Assembly (NCBI RefSeq): GCF_003369915.1 | Contig: NC_046675.1 | Span: 13,268,001 to 13,332,000, forward strand | Direction of reading: 5' to 3' | DNA from: Drosophila miranda | Lineage: Eukaryota > Arthropoda > Insecta > Diptera > Drosophilidae | Length of the DNA stretch: 64,000 bases | Shown here: positions 44,847 through 57,300 of the stretch, piece after piece | Layout: each line of letters starts with the position of its first letter | Position numbering within the stretch: the stretch's first letter is position 1 | Program-made: the position numbers and the translations under genes | The notes under the pieces: generated by a model | What the model was told of the DNA's origin: nothing | Database searches by the model: none | What the model saw: only the letters and a program-made list of their open reading frames with translations

Positions 44847-46947
44847 CTATTATTCATCACAGTGATGTGATCGCATACTTTCAGAGTCGACTGTCTGTTG
44901 CTTTTTTGAGGAGAGTTAGTAAGTTAGGTCATGGAGCACGGATCATGGAGAATGGAGCGTGGAGCGTGTTTCGATGAGACAATGGGTCGATAAATAATGC
45001 GGCAATCGATTCAGCAAGCCGATTCCATTACGTAGACCTCAATTGGGCATATTAATAGACATTATAAAAAAAAACAGGTTGTTAATGGCGATGAGAAAAG
45101 TCGTACTCGTACGAGATTACACAGATACGCGATCGGGGCTGGGAAAATGTCAGGAATATTTGAGTTCTTTCCAATTATTTTCAAGTGGCCTCTGTGACCC
45201 ATTTACAGAGGGGGGAGTGTTTGTCTGTGTGTGTGAGGCATTAAAAAATAATTTATAAATCACGATGGAAAATATGTGCCTGGCCATGAAAGGAATGCCA
45301 CATGTAAGCGAAAGGGAGGCGGCAACAGAAGCGGAAGAACAACAAAACGAAAGCCGAGAAAGAGACTCCGGAGAGCGGCCGCCAAGCAACTTTCTAAATC
45401 TGTTTTCTGATATTTTCTTGTCTCTTGACATACCCTTGGAGAGGGTATTATACATTTGTTAAGATGCTTGAGACGAAAGACTTAGACGATTCTATTCGTC
45501 TATAATTAAAATTGTTCTAGGCATATTATTACTAAAGAATGCAAGATAGTTCCTAGAATTTGTATAGAAACTGGAAATTGTCTAAGTTCAAGCAAGTTCT
45601 TCCTCCATTTTCATTCTAGAAATTAGGTTAATAATCGGAGTACTGTATCGCTAAAGGTATCTGGTGATTCGGTACTCGAATTTATCGCTTGCTTTTTTTT
45701 CTTTTGTTATTTCTTGTAAGTAAGTAGGTGTATCAGTCAAAAGTTGCCTCGCAGCTGGTAGCGGAGTGCGTTTTGAATTTCAATGGAAGCGCGGGGTGGG
45801 GGAGGAGACGGCGTGGAGTGGAGGCTGGATGGCATCTGGAAGCGGAGGCCGCTTAAGACCTCAAGTGTCGGGCACAAAAAAACACCGAGAAATAACAAAA
45901 TTGGAGCAGAAAATGACGCAGCGCAGAGGCCTAAAGTCAAGGCTAACACAGACACTGAGAGGCAGACACACACACACATTGACGAAAACTGAAGCACTAA
46001 AGATATTCAGCCAAATTGGCATTAAGTCTGCTTGGTATCCATGAGATACAGATACATTTGACATTTACATAACAACAAGCAACAAGCGGCCTCCACTCTC
46101 CACTCTCCGCAATTTGTTGTTAATAATTTATTAAGCAAATACCCGCGCACACACTGGTGTAAGTGTTTTCACTGTCTTGCATCCGATGGATGCCACTTGG
46201 CCATGCTGACGCCGACTAAGCCGTGCTTCTTAGATGCTTCTTCTTCTTATGCTGCTTCTTGGGTTTTGCTTCTTGCCTCTGTTTTTACTGTTACTGGTGT
46301 GCTTCTATTCCATACTATGCGCTGCAATCGGATGTCACTGCCATCGTCGCCGCGGCACGTTCTGAGTTTGTTAAGCCAAAAGAGCAACTGACTTGACTTG
46401 GCCAACTGACTGCCAAAGCCGTTGACGATGCCCCTGCCGACCAGGCCCGGACCAGGGACCGGGCAGGGCCAGACCAGGGCAGCGAAAAAGCAAACTCAAA
46501 ACCCGTTTTACTACACGCACACATAGAATAATGTATAGTGAGCGTGAGAGTGAGAGAGCGGCAGAGAGAGCGTCCCAGACGAGTATGTGTGTGTCATGAA
46601 CCAAAGCACTCGACCCGGCATGGTCTCGCCTCTCTTCCTCTCTCCCTCCACCCACCACACCATCTGCTTTCTCCTCTCTGTAGTGCTATCCCCTTTATCG
46701 TTTGTTTGTTTCCTTTGTTTGTTTGTTGTAACGGCCGCACTCTCACATCTCTCCCTCTCCCTCTCCCACTCCCTTTGGGCTTTCTCTCTATCGCCTCCCA
46801 GCCCCCCTCAGCTATTGGCATTTATGCACTCTTTCCACCGCCTTGAGCCAGCCTTGCCCCGCACCGTCACGCCCATTTAGCGCCCATTTTCTTATTTCTC
46901 TGTCATTGTCAAGGCTGTGCGAGAAACTACCTGTGGGGGCTACGGCT

Positions 46948-46994
46948 TCGGCTACGGCTCTGGCTCTGGCTCTGGCTCTGGCCCTGGCCCTGCT
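46948..46994. repeat. GGCTCT/GGCCCT hexamer repeat
   Basis: About seven imperfect hexamer units, TACGGC then GGCTCT then GGCCCT, in noncoding DNA. Confidence 0.75.
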
Positions 46995-49900
46995 TCTGCC
47001 CGTGGCTCTTTGTGCTCGCGTTGATAAGCGATTTTCTACCGTCGGTCGGCCCCACAGCCAAGGCCCAAGGACCAAGGATATGTCCTTTCCTAGAGATTGG
47101 CAACAATTGTTATATTTGTGAATGTGTACCATGTTTTGATTGTTTTAATTACATATGTATGCCCTAGTATTTGCACATGTATTTGAGAGTAACTATGTAT
47201 ATGGACATGTATTCGGAATCGTAGGTCTTCTGTTACATATTGACTTCACTGAAGGTTTGAACTATATAGGACTATCTTAGTGTTCAAATATGAACACACA
47301 ATAACAATTAAAAATGGTAACAAATATTTGAGAGCCTTAAGACGAGTCCAACACTTAAAAGTCATGTCCTATTTTCTATACCCTATAGTCCCATATAGTG
47401 CTATACTCCAATAGTATCAGTATCAAGAGTATCGTCTGATGACTGTCATTTTCTGATCACTTAAGAATGGCCCTTACGTTCTTAGGGAGCTGTGTGTTCT
47501 CCTAATTCTATAAAAACTATGTATTTCCTAATTTAAGGTTCATTATTTTAAAATTGTATTTCAAAACAAGGACACTAATTATTCAATTACGAAATATTCA
47601 AACTATTGCCGAATTTATTTACAAGTCTTTCGGAATTGAGTAAATCAACAAACATTTCAGTTTTTTTTTTTTAATTATATGAAAATGTTCTTGATATATT
47701 TTTAGACCATACATTTTGCCGCTAATAATTTTGAATATACTCAAATAAGTGAATAGAAATGTTCTTGGTATTTTGCAAATGATTGTTTCTATTTTTATTG
47801 GCAGAATTTATAATCTACAAATATTTCAAGTGTTGCACCACATAACAAACAAAATATGTCTTGGCCCAGCATGAAATATTTTGATTTCAGTAGTAAAATA
47901 AAACAGAATATGGAAATAGTTTTCTGAGGTTTCGTAAGTGTTCTTTATGTGCACAAGCCATTGAATATGGTAATCTATACCATTTCAGTACTCACGCTAC
48001 CATCTCTATTCGGGTTGAAAGTTCAATCTTTGGGCAACCTTTGTTCGGGGTAATGCCAAAGGACGGCTGCCAAATAAAAAGTTCGTGGAAAGTTTGTTGT
48101 TTCTTTCTATTTGTTTGTTGTTTTTTTTTCGACTCTCCGTTATCTGTTTTTTTTTTTTTTAGAGGTTGCGGTGCTTCGAGTGGTGGCTCACCCGTGCTCA
48201 CATGTTTATTTGTTGGAGCATTATTAGAATTCTCGGTTCAGAGACAAAATGCAAATAGCCGAAGACGACGCAAAAGTCGCGCGCTGTGCCCTGATAAGGG
48301 GCCGCCTGAAAATGGCATCATCATCATCATCATCACCATCGATAGATAATTAGTAAGGTGATAATAATTTGAGGGCGCTGAGGGCGATAGCGCGGTGCGA
48401 TGATGATGCCGGGCTGATCCGAGGCTGATGCTGCCACCACGAGCGAGTCCAAACTCCACCAATGTGGGTGGAGTCCAAAGGGAGGCCCACTAGTCATGAA
48501 TACAACGCCCCCGGCTAGAAAGGGGATGGGCAACGGTTAACGATAGCAGGACCCGAGCTCATGTCAAGTGTGCGACAGGCTGACGCACTGGCCATAAATA
48601 CCAAGGCCAAGGAACAACTTGAACGTGTTTTTGTTTGCCTTCCTGGCTAAAGGATAGCTAGGTCTGGGGTCCGCGTCCGGGTAAGGGTCCGGGGCTGGTC
48701 TGGCTTCAAGGAGAGAATAAATATTAACAAGCGCGGGGGCAGGCAAACATTTGCATTGGAGCGGGCCGAAAAAGATCCCACTTATGAGTGGGGCCACAAA
48801 AACAACAAGTGAAACGAACCCCAACATTTTGGTACCTTTGAAGGACCAAGAGCACAGTATGGTTTGATTGGTAGCCATTTGATATAGATGAAACAGAAAA
48901 TAGATTCAAATATTGAAAGATGCCTCACTTTTCAAATATCTGCTCAAAAGAAGAGACCAACAATTCATTCCACTTATGCTCAAGGTGCTATATGTAACAA
49001 AACTGCGACCGGAGCCCGAAGAAGGAGAAAACCAGGACAATCTAGTTATGTATGATATAATAGAGCAAACTCAGACATCGGTGAGGGGAGGGGTAGAGGC
49101 AGCACTGAATTTGTAATGTACATATGTTCGACGGAAATATCATTATGCTGCTGCACGAGTTTTCCCGATTATTTTTGCACTCATTTAAGATGCAACACTT
49201 TCGGTCTACATTTTGAATATGTATATATAGATGTGTTGAAAATTTCATGCAATTAATTCAAATAATAAATATGCACACACGTACACACACAACGAAACGT
49301 TCACGGGCACGGAGACGGACGCGGAGACGTAGACGGAGAGAAAGGAGCTAGGTACCAACACACCTTCAACTGTGCCACATTACGGCTGGCGCTTTTCTTT
49401 AGAATTTTCAATATTTGCTTCTGTGTGAGTGTGTAGTAATTTTTCTTTTACGAGCACGATTCCGAGCAGGGGGATGAGGATGAGAGTATGTGCTACGGCT
49501 AGTGCCAGGTTGCCCGCTGTGGCAGCATCGTCGTCTGCGTCCACGTTGTGTCGCTGTTGTCGCTTCGGTTAACGGTAGAATTTCCCACGTTTTCACTTTG
49601 CCTCGGCCGCCGCGCAACTGAAACACAAACTGTGAAAAAGCATTGGCATAGGCAGCAGCAAAAGCAATCGCAAAGCCAGTGGCAGGCAGCAGAGCAGCGG
49701 AGCACAGCAGAGCAAAGGAAAAGCATCCGAAAAGTAAAATCCAAATAATATGCCAAAGCTCAGCTTTGCTACCGCTCTCAATTGAGAATCGGGCTTCCGG
49801 CTGTTCGTTCTCCCACGCAGAGTAGCTCTCCCAGATAAGAGCCACACAGCCAGCGCGAGAGGAAGGGAGAGCATTGCCATACGACTTCTACACGCTCTTG

Positions 49901-51514
49901 ACGCGTTTCCCTAATCAGTTTTTATTTTAATACGGATTCTGTTCATCTGTTTATTTACTCGTTCTCTTCTCCCAGTTTCGCTTCCCTTTCTTTTTTTGTT
50001 GTTATCGTCTCCCACTTGGCATTGTTTACATCAGAGCCGCCAAAGCTTTCGCACAGGTGTTTAAAGCTTTGAAGTTGTAACCAAGAGAGAGGCGTATGAT
50101 TTCTGTTGAGAGAGAGTGGGAACAGCAAAGAAGAAGAACAGACTATGCTTTAACAGGGTTGTCAGGTGATCTAATATGAGCTTTCCTATTGGAAATCCCA
50201 CAATTTGGTTTAAAAAATAAACATAATTAAAGATAGTTATTTTCGCGAATACTTCAAGGGAAGTATAATAAGTTTTCTATTTTATTAATATATTAATACT
50301 TACTTGCTTCAGCAACAAAAGATACCCTCGATGGGCCGCGGTTTATCAAGAATTTACGTGCAAAAAATATTTGGCGGTTAGAAATAATCAGATTTTTCAT
50401 TTTTGCCACATATGCTTTTCAATTAAATATCTGGCGACGACGAAGACCCAAACTTGTTTATACCACAGAGATATATGGATATATACATATATTCTCGTAT
50501 ATATGGAAATGATTTATATATATTTTCGTGCCATACTTGCACATCAAATTTCAAATCGCTTCGTCTGTCGCGCGCTTTCCGTGCCTGACAAATATTCCAA
50601 TGTGAAGTCAATTATGAAATATGTGCTATACAGTTGCAATCAATAATCAATCATTGCGATTTGTATACCTTAATGAGAATATAGAGCTCTATTAGGTTTG
50701 TGGTGAAAGTGGATGTGTGTGTAACGCCCAAAAGAAAGATTTTCCGACCCCATTTCTCTATTCTGCCATGGTTGATTCCTGTTACTTTTCTAACGTTTAG
50801 CCCTGGACTATCGTAAATATTTCTTCTAACGTCTTACACTCGATTTATCCACCAGTATCCGCATGACAATCGCCCGCACTTCTAGTAACATCAACAGCCG
50901 CAACAATACATCATATCCGAGGGTTTACTAGTTTCTACTACTACTACTGATGAGTACAGGAAATATACCGACTATATTTTTAAATGCCATCGTCCTCTTG
51001 AAAGTCAAGGTATGATGTGGAATTCAGCAGATATTGTTTCAAGCAAAGACAAATTATGGAACACCATTTACCAATTGGTGGAAGTAAGCGTTGTGTTATA
51101 AACTTCCTGAGGATGTTACCGATGAAAGATATTTTATAACTTTCCATTATACTTATTATTTATTAAATGTATAATAATCCACAATATTGAGAATTGCTCA
51201 TTCCATTTCGATTTGCCAAGCCCATTGGCAGGTTTTCGGTAGAGACCAGATCACAAATGCTCTTCAGCACTATATATGTATTTTGAAAATGTAAAAATTA
51301 CTTTTGTATGTGTGCCTAATCTCAGAGAGGTACAGATTGTTCAAGAGTCTTGAAGCGACAACAGTTTAAAAATGTAAGTCTTAACGGGAATTTCGTTATG
51401 CATGGATGAAAAACAGGTAAAAACTCAACTAAACGCAAATTAAAAGAAACATTAAAAGAACTAAGGCAAACGTTTTCAAGATACTACACATTACAATTAA
51501 TTAAAACTATGGAA

Positions 51515-52339
51515 TCAAAAGCACAAGCGCTTCAGTGAGTTTTTCTTCTTGAGCTTCGGGTCTTGCCTCTGGTTGCGCTGCGGTGGCGTCAGCCTTTCCC
51601 TGGGCATCAGCAGCGTCGAGGGTGATCCCAGCTCGGTGACCAGGCATCGCTCGCCCGGATGGGACTTGCACAGGCAGTTGATGCAGAAGCGGTACTTGCA
51701 GATGACACTGGTACATTCGGCGAACGTGTAGGTAGGCTGCGAGCCTTTGATGTCTTCGAGATCCAGCGGCAGGAAACGTGACATGGGTGGCCTCGTGCTG
51801 TTGGAAAATGCATATTTAATCGGTGGCGGTATTTGCGACAACAACAGGCTTTCATCGCTTCGCTCCCGCGCAGCCTCGCTGACGAAGACGCGGCTGCTCT
51901 TGCCGCAGCGGGGACACTTGATCCGTTGCTGCTCCTTCAATACCCGGCCGGCGTCTGCCCCCATCAGTTGAAGACTGTTGTGGGCTGTACCGATGAGAGA
52001 CGAGTTGTTATTGATGTTATCCAAAGTTTGAAATAGCTGTGGGTTGAAAAAATTGTATCTTCTCTTGGGCAGATCGGGACCTTCTTCGGCTTCTTCGATC
52101 GTCAGCGGGTATTTCTTGGTCCAGAGTTGATCTCTCGGATGGCTGTTGAGCGACGAGGCAAGGCCTTTGGGGAGAGTTGTTGCATTGTTGTTCGGACAGT
52201 TCTCGGTTTTAGAGTCGCGTTCCAACAAAACTGGCGCCTCCTCGTTTGAGTTGTTCCGCACTCGAGAGAACATGTAGCCGGACTCATCCATCTCGGCTTC
52301 GGAGGGGGCCCCCAAGTTGGGGCTCATCTTTTTCAACAT
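51515..52339 (-). CDS. Emi1/Rca1-like zinc-binding (ZBR) protein
   Basis: An uninterrupted ORF of 274 residues. Its C-terminal half has a zinc-binding region of the Emi/Rca1 type: CPRC, then after about 50 residues C-x4-C-x4-C-x2-C-x4-H-x4-C (CTSVICKYRFCINCLCKSH). It ends in a basic tail, KKKNSLKRLCF, reminiscent of the RL tail. Emi1 and Drosophila Rca1 inhibit the anaphase-promoting complex through this region. The N-terminal part contains DESGYMFS and RRYNFFNPQLFQTL but no F-box that I can recognise. The ATG at 52339 has a good context (GAAAATG), yet the frame is open for 54 further codons upstream without an ATG. It may thus be a 5'-truncated or retroposed relative of Rca1, or lack an upstream exon in my model. 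No poly-A tail follows the stop. Confidence 0.7.
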   Translation of the reverse strand: MLKKMSPNLGAPSEAEMDESGYMFSRVRNNSNEEAPVLLERDSKTENCPNNNATTLPKGLASSLNSHPRDQLWTKKYPLTIEEAEEGPDLPKRRYNFFNPQLFQTLDNINNNSSLIGTAHNSLQLMGADAGRVLKEQQRIKCPRCGKSSRVFVSEAARERSDESLLLSQIPPPIKYAFSNSTRPPMSRFLPLDLEDIKGSQPTYTFAECTSVICKYRFCINCLCKSHPGERCLVTELGSPSTLLMPRERLTPPQRNQRQDPKLKKKNSLKRLCF

Positions 52340-52504
52340 TTTCCGATTGTATATTTGCTCTAATATGGTGTACTTATTCTTACGTTTTAGGCATTTGTTA
52401 CTTGAGTTAGCAAAGAATTTATTTTTGTTTAAGCCTACAAATCGGAAGCATGTTCCGTAGATTTTAAAACACGCAATGGCCAGACTACCATCGTTCCAGA
52501 GTTA

Positions 52505-54310
52505 ATTTTAAAAATTATGAACAATAATATTTGATTTAATCAAAAAATCAGTAAAGAGAAACAAAATTAAGAGCAGACGCAAAGAGAGTCAAGAGATTGA
52601 GCTTTGGGACTGTTGGTCCGCTCCCTATGCTCTTCAAAGTAAGCTTTTCCTACACTGTAAAAAACTATGCCTGAGTTGACACCATCTGATGTTCATCATC
52701 CTTGGGGAGCGGTGCTTTGGACCGTGCCATGCAGCGAAACTGAAGCGCGTAAAATGCATATTACGCTAACACGTCACGGCGGAAAGGTAACCGGAAACGC
52801 AAAGCTTTTGCCAGATGGAGAAATGGGCAACAACGTAATCGCTTTTCCACTCCAGGAGCTTTTCATTTCAGCAGCTAGAGAGCTAGAGCCAGGAGGATGA
52901 AACAGGGAACAGAAAATGGGAGAAGGAAAAGGGAAAAAGAACTGGGGCAGTCCCAACGAAGCAACTTCCAAAAGGGAAGTATAAAATTGCTCTAGCAACA
53001 CATGGCGCTTACCCGTACTGGGTGGGGAGTGGATCCGGATGCCACCTAGTGGGTGGGAGGGTCTATGGGGCTGCCAACTGACAACAAAAGCGCCGCACGT
53101 AATATAATAAAGAGATTTTCCATAGCATACAAAGCGGGGCTGCGTCGAGACAGTTGCATGTGTCCTGGTTATGTCCTGGCCCACGTCCTACTGGCTGCCA
53201 TTGCCATGCTCTGGTCCTGGCCACGTCCTGGCCTAAGCCACGCATTGTACACTCATTATAATGGAATGGAAATCGGTTCTAGCTGAACTACAAATACTAT
53301 AATTGGCCTTGCATCTCTCGGCGCACTCATATAATTGTGTATATGTACGCAGATCTGTAGCTAGGTGGGTTGTTCTTGTTGGGTGGTAATCAACAGTTTG
53401 TTGCCACGCGTTGGCCGGCTCGCCCAGGGGGATGTTGCGCCACAGCTAGTGATTGTCCGAAGGAAAGGCATTTCTCAATTGGGGGATTCTATATGTGGAA
53501 TTTTTGTCTCAGGATTCGCACACATAATTTACAATTCCACAAGAATTCAGCAATTGAAATGTCATTCCATTTATATCATTCCATAAGGTTTAAGTTATGA
53601 GCTAAATACTAGCTAACCATTAATTTTAACATCAAATTCGAGACTGCTATCCCATGGAACATGGTCTTTAGAGTACCAGATCCTGTGATACCCGATTGAT
53701 TCACAAAACATTCGGTATCTATGGTCCAAAGCTTCTAATTGATTAGAGTAATCAGTAATCAATGGGTCCTTTCATTACTTGGAGTACAATAAAGTGTATC
53801 CTTCCCTTGTCTTTTCTTCTCCAAAGTCCTTCTTAAACATTCGGTTCTTTCGTTTATGCAAATTGCTTGCGACTGCCCGTTCTGGTCTGTTCGGGGCTCC
53901 TTCCACTCAACCGAAAGCATTTGAAATTGGAAATAAATCAAAGACAGCACAGCAGCGGCAACATATTTTGCCTGTTGGATTCCCCATGCCCCCACAGGCC
54001 AGCCCTCTTCCCAGGAGAAAGAACATCCCAAAACTGGAACAAAGCACAAACTCAGCAAGTTTTCGCTGCTCGCACATTAAAGTTACATTTATTTGTAGAA
54101 AATAGAACCTCGTAAAGTCGGGAAGCCAGTTTCAAAGGGCTTTGGCTTTGGCTTCGGTGGCAGTTGCAGTTGCAATTGCAGACCCATAAAAAGTCTCTCC
54201 TAAGTGGCCAGAGTCTGGGCTGCTGCCTAATGCGGCAATTGTTAAACCAAATGCAAATAGACGTTGCAGTGGCAGTCTCCGAAGACGACGGGCCGCGTGC
54301 CAGGCATAAA
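52505..54310. other. Noncoding gap between ZBR gene and dehydrogenase
   Basis: This stretch contains only short ORFs with no family features. It should hold the 3' UTR of the dehydrogenase on its right and the promoter of the ZBR gene on its left. No other structure was recognised. Confidence 0.55.
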
Positions 54311-57300
54311 TCACTCCAACGGCTGCTGCTCCTCCCTCTCCATTTCCATCGCCGTCTCCATCTCCGTCTCCGTGTCCATGTCCTCCGCCTGGTTCGTTTC
54401 CGTTTCCGGTGCTGTCTCTAGCCTCAGCTCTGGCTCCTGCTCCAGCTTCACCGCGTACGCCTCCCTGTCGACTGTTAGTTTGGTAACGCTCTCGAGTGTT
54501 TTTATGGTTTGCATATACAATTTCTTGGCCAGCTCCTTGTCCTGGCCAGGCTCCGAACTTGCCGCAATTTCGCAGTCACTGAGACAAAAAAAAGGAAAAG
54601 ATGTAACAAAAAATGGCTAACAAAGTGCCACTAATGCGGCAACAGCAACAGCGACGACAGTGGCCATGGCAACTCACTTGAAGTACTCGCCGGTAACTTG
54701 CTTCAGCTGGGGATCCGTGGCCAGGCGGATGGCGCACTGGGCGCCCTCGTACGGGTTCTTCATGAAGATCCACATCCACGGGAAGGTGACCACTCTCACA
54801 CAAATGGACGACATCAGAGGCGAGCTGTGCGCAAAACAGAAATCAAAAGTTGGCCAATTTAGTTTCCATTCCAATTACAAAAAAGATAGAATATGGCAGG
54901 TATTACAGAGGGAAGTCTTGCTCACACACATCTTGTTTGCTTCTGTTTCTCGAGTACCCAGCATAAAGGGCCCAAACAGACACGTGCCACAAAATATGTG
55001 TAGACAACGGCAAGGAGAGGACTTGTTTATTACATGTCGAAATTTGCCAGCTCATCGGAAAAGTTGAAAAACAGCTAAAGGAAGAAAAGTGTCACTCTAA
55101 TTTCCTTACTCTCGTTTACCCCCATAAACTTGAGGACGAAGTACATAATTCACAACAATCCCCCGTATCTTTGCTTCCCTGTGCATATGTTTTTATGAAC
55201 AAAATATATTCTTTCGCCAAATTTTGGCTTGATAAATAATAGAATTATGCTTTGCTTAAAGCCCATGCCTTCAATAGGAAAGACTGGATTCAATTAGTTA
55301 TGGAATCAAAGCCATGAAATATCAAGGAAGATTACCAAAGAAACTGCATAGGGAATATCTTCCAACAATTGAATTAAATAAAATCTGTTAAGCTAAATTT
55401 GGAGAGAATTTAAAAAGCAAAGATGCATAAAATTATATTTTTATATTTCCCTTGCAGTTGGAAAACCAGATAGAAGGTAGGCGGTGTAGGGTATATATGT
55501 TCTCGTCCTTACAGCATGGTTCAATAAGTCACCGAGCTCAAAAGTCACACCACACCCATCTGGTAAAAGGCTTTGTAATACTTCCCAAAAAAACTCGTCA
55601 GCCGCTCATCATGTATATTTTTTGGCTTTGAACATTTTTTGTGAGTTACATTGATTCCCTGCGTTTTTGGCATGGACTGGCTGTACAGTACCCATCGCGC
55701 CATCACTTTTAGATGTCCAAATGATCTCGTAAAATTTTGAAGATGGATCCTGTGGATATCTTTATAATCTAGCAGAGGACTGTACTCTCAAAGACTTAAT
55801 ATTGCCCTAAACGAATCACAACGAATAACATACATCTGAATTCTATAATTCTTTACTAGAAACATGTATATTATTAATATATTATTAATAAACGCTGCCG
55901 ATTTCCAGAGTCTCGCCCCGAGTGATCGCCCATAGGCTCCGCCCAGGAACCATTTCTCCAGCAGGTAAGATATTTTCGCACAGTGTAATTTATATACTTG
56001 AATGTTTTATTTTTATATGAATATACCTATATAGTACATACATACGTAAATTTGGCCATGATAATGAAAATGATCAAAAGGTGGGATCTGCATTGTTTTG
56101 ATATGAATATTCCATCGAATATTTAAAGATAATAAGACCTTAATCGGTTAAGGACGGTACACCCATTATAAGGGTAGCCCCATGAAACGCACTGCTTTAT
56201 TCCGGTGTAAATAGTGTACAGTACGTGAATTCTGGCATCAATAAACAACTGCTTAAAGGCTTTTGTGTGAGTTAAATTTTTTGGGCAATACACAAGCCTT
56301 TTGTTTATTCCCTGAAATGTTGTAGTCATGTCAGACTTGAGCCAATTTGTTTTCGGCATTGTTTTAATGACAATTTCAAGTGCGGCGATAACGTTCAGTC
56401 GCAGGAGCAGAATGCCGGTTCCGACTCGCATTTCAGCATTTCAGCCATTCGCAGCGTTGATCTCCAGCCGGGCCAATTTCAACGGCTGAGTCCAACGAGT
56501 TGTGTAAAATGGTTGGCTGCTCTCAATCCCCCATTCTCACTGCCAGTTTTCCCTGCTGCCAACTGTTACTCCTGGCCGGGTGCCTGTTCCCGTTCCCGTT
56601 CTTGCTCCTGATGCCGCCTTTTCACGAAGGATTACGAACTTGCGCGCAATTTGCTTAGCTGTCGTTGTTAATGTTTTTCCTCTGGTTGCTGTTTACTCCA
56701 TTTGCTTTTGTTCTTGTTAGCGGCCAACGAACGGGAAACGGTGCAAGTTCACCGACACTTGAGCATCGTAAAACGATAAATAAATAATTAATGCGCTTAA
56801 CTTTTCCATTTACGCTTTTTCCGTGACTTGAGCATTAACTGCTTTTCATTTCCATTCATTTCATAGTACACACAGATACGCCGCCGCCGTCACCCACAAA
56901 GATTCACACCTACACACGTATGGGTGTAAGTTTGTGCCTGCCACTATCTGTCGGACCCTGTGCCCCGTTCTAGTCCCGCGTCTGTCCCACCGTTCGGTCT
57001 GGCTGGGTCTCCTTGCCTTCGGTCGAGGCTGGTGTTGATTCCATTCATCGTTTTACGCCAACGTTTTCATAGATGCGAATATCTGCCTCCACACCCAACC
57101 ACTCACTCCCCCCATTCACTCTTCTCTGTTCCGAGCCGCACACCACCTGGCACCCAGCACCCAGCACCCACGTTGCCTGCAGTTTTAAAGTGCATAGAAA
57201 GCTGCAGGGGCTGCAGATGGTCTGTGGGAAAAAAAGAGGAAAAACAAATGGTTGTGGCTGGCTTGGGGTTAGACTTGGGGCATACTCTACGCGTACATAG

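Larger units (their letters stand above)
43738..51514. other. Noncoding region 5' of PKD
   Basis: About 7.8 kb with no supportable coding gene. It lies upstream of the PKD start, so it may hold PKD promoters and 5' UTR exons, but I cannot place them. It contains an A-rich tract at 44817, a GGCTCT-type repeat near 46950, CT/CA runs and an AT-rich stretch at 47.1-47.9 kb. Confidence 0.6.

Noticed and set aside
49408-49880. Minus-strand frames with hydrophobic stretches resembling a membrane protein
   Set aside because: Two overlapping frames look equally hydrophobic because of CTG/GCA-rich DNA; there is no start context, splice partner or motif.
52667-52900. 77-codon plus-strand ORF with balanced composition
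   Set aside because: It has no recognisable motif, lies in the gap between two minus-strand genes, and has no supporting splice sites or signal sequence.
55500-55760. Possible mariner-like remnant in the dehydrogenase intron
   Set aside because: A few suggestive phrases, but no inverted repeats or transposase frame could be found.
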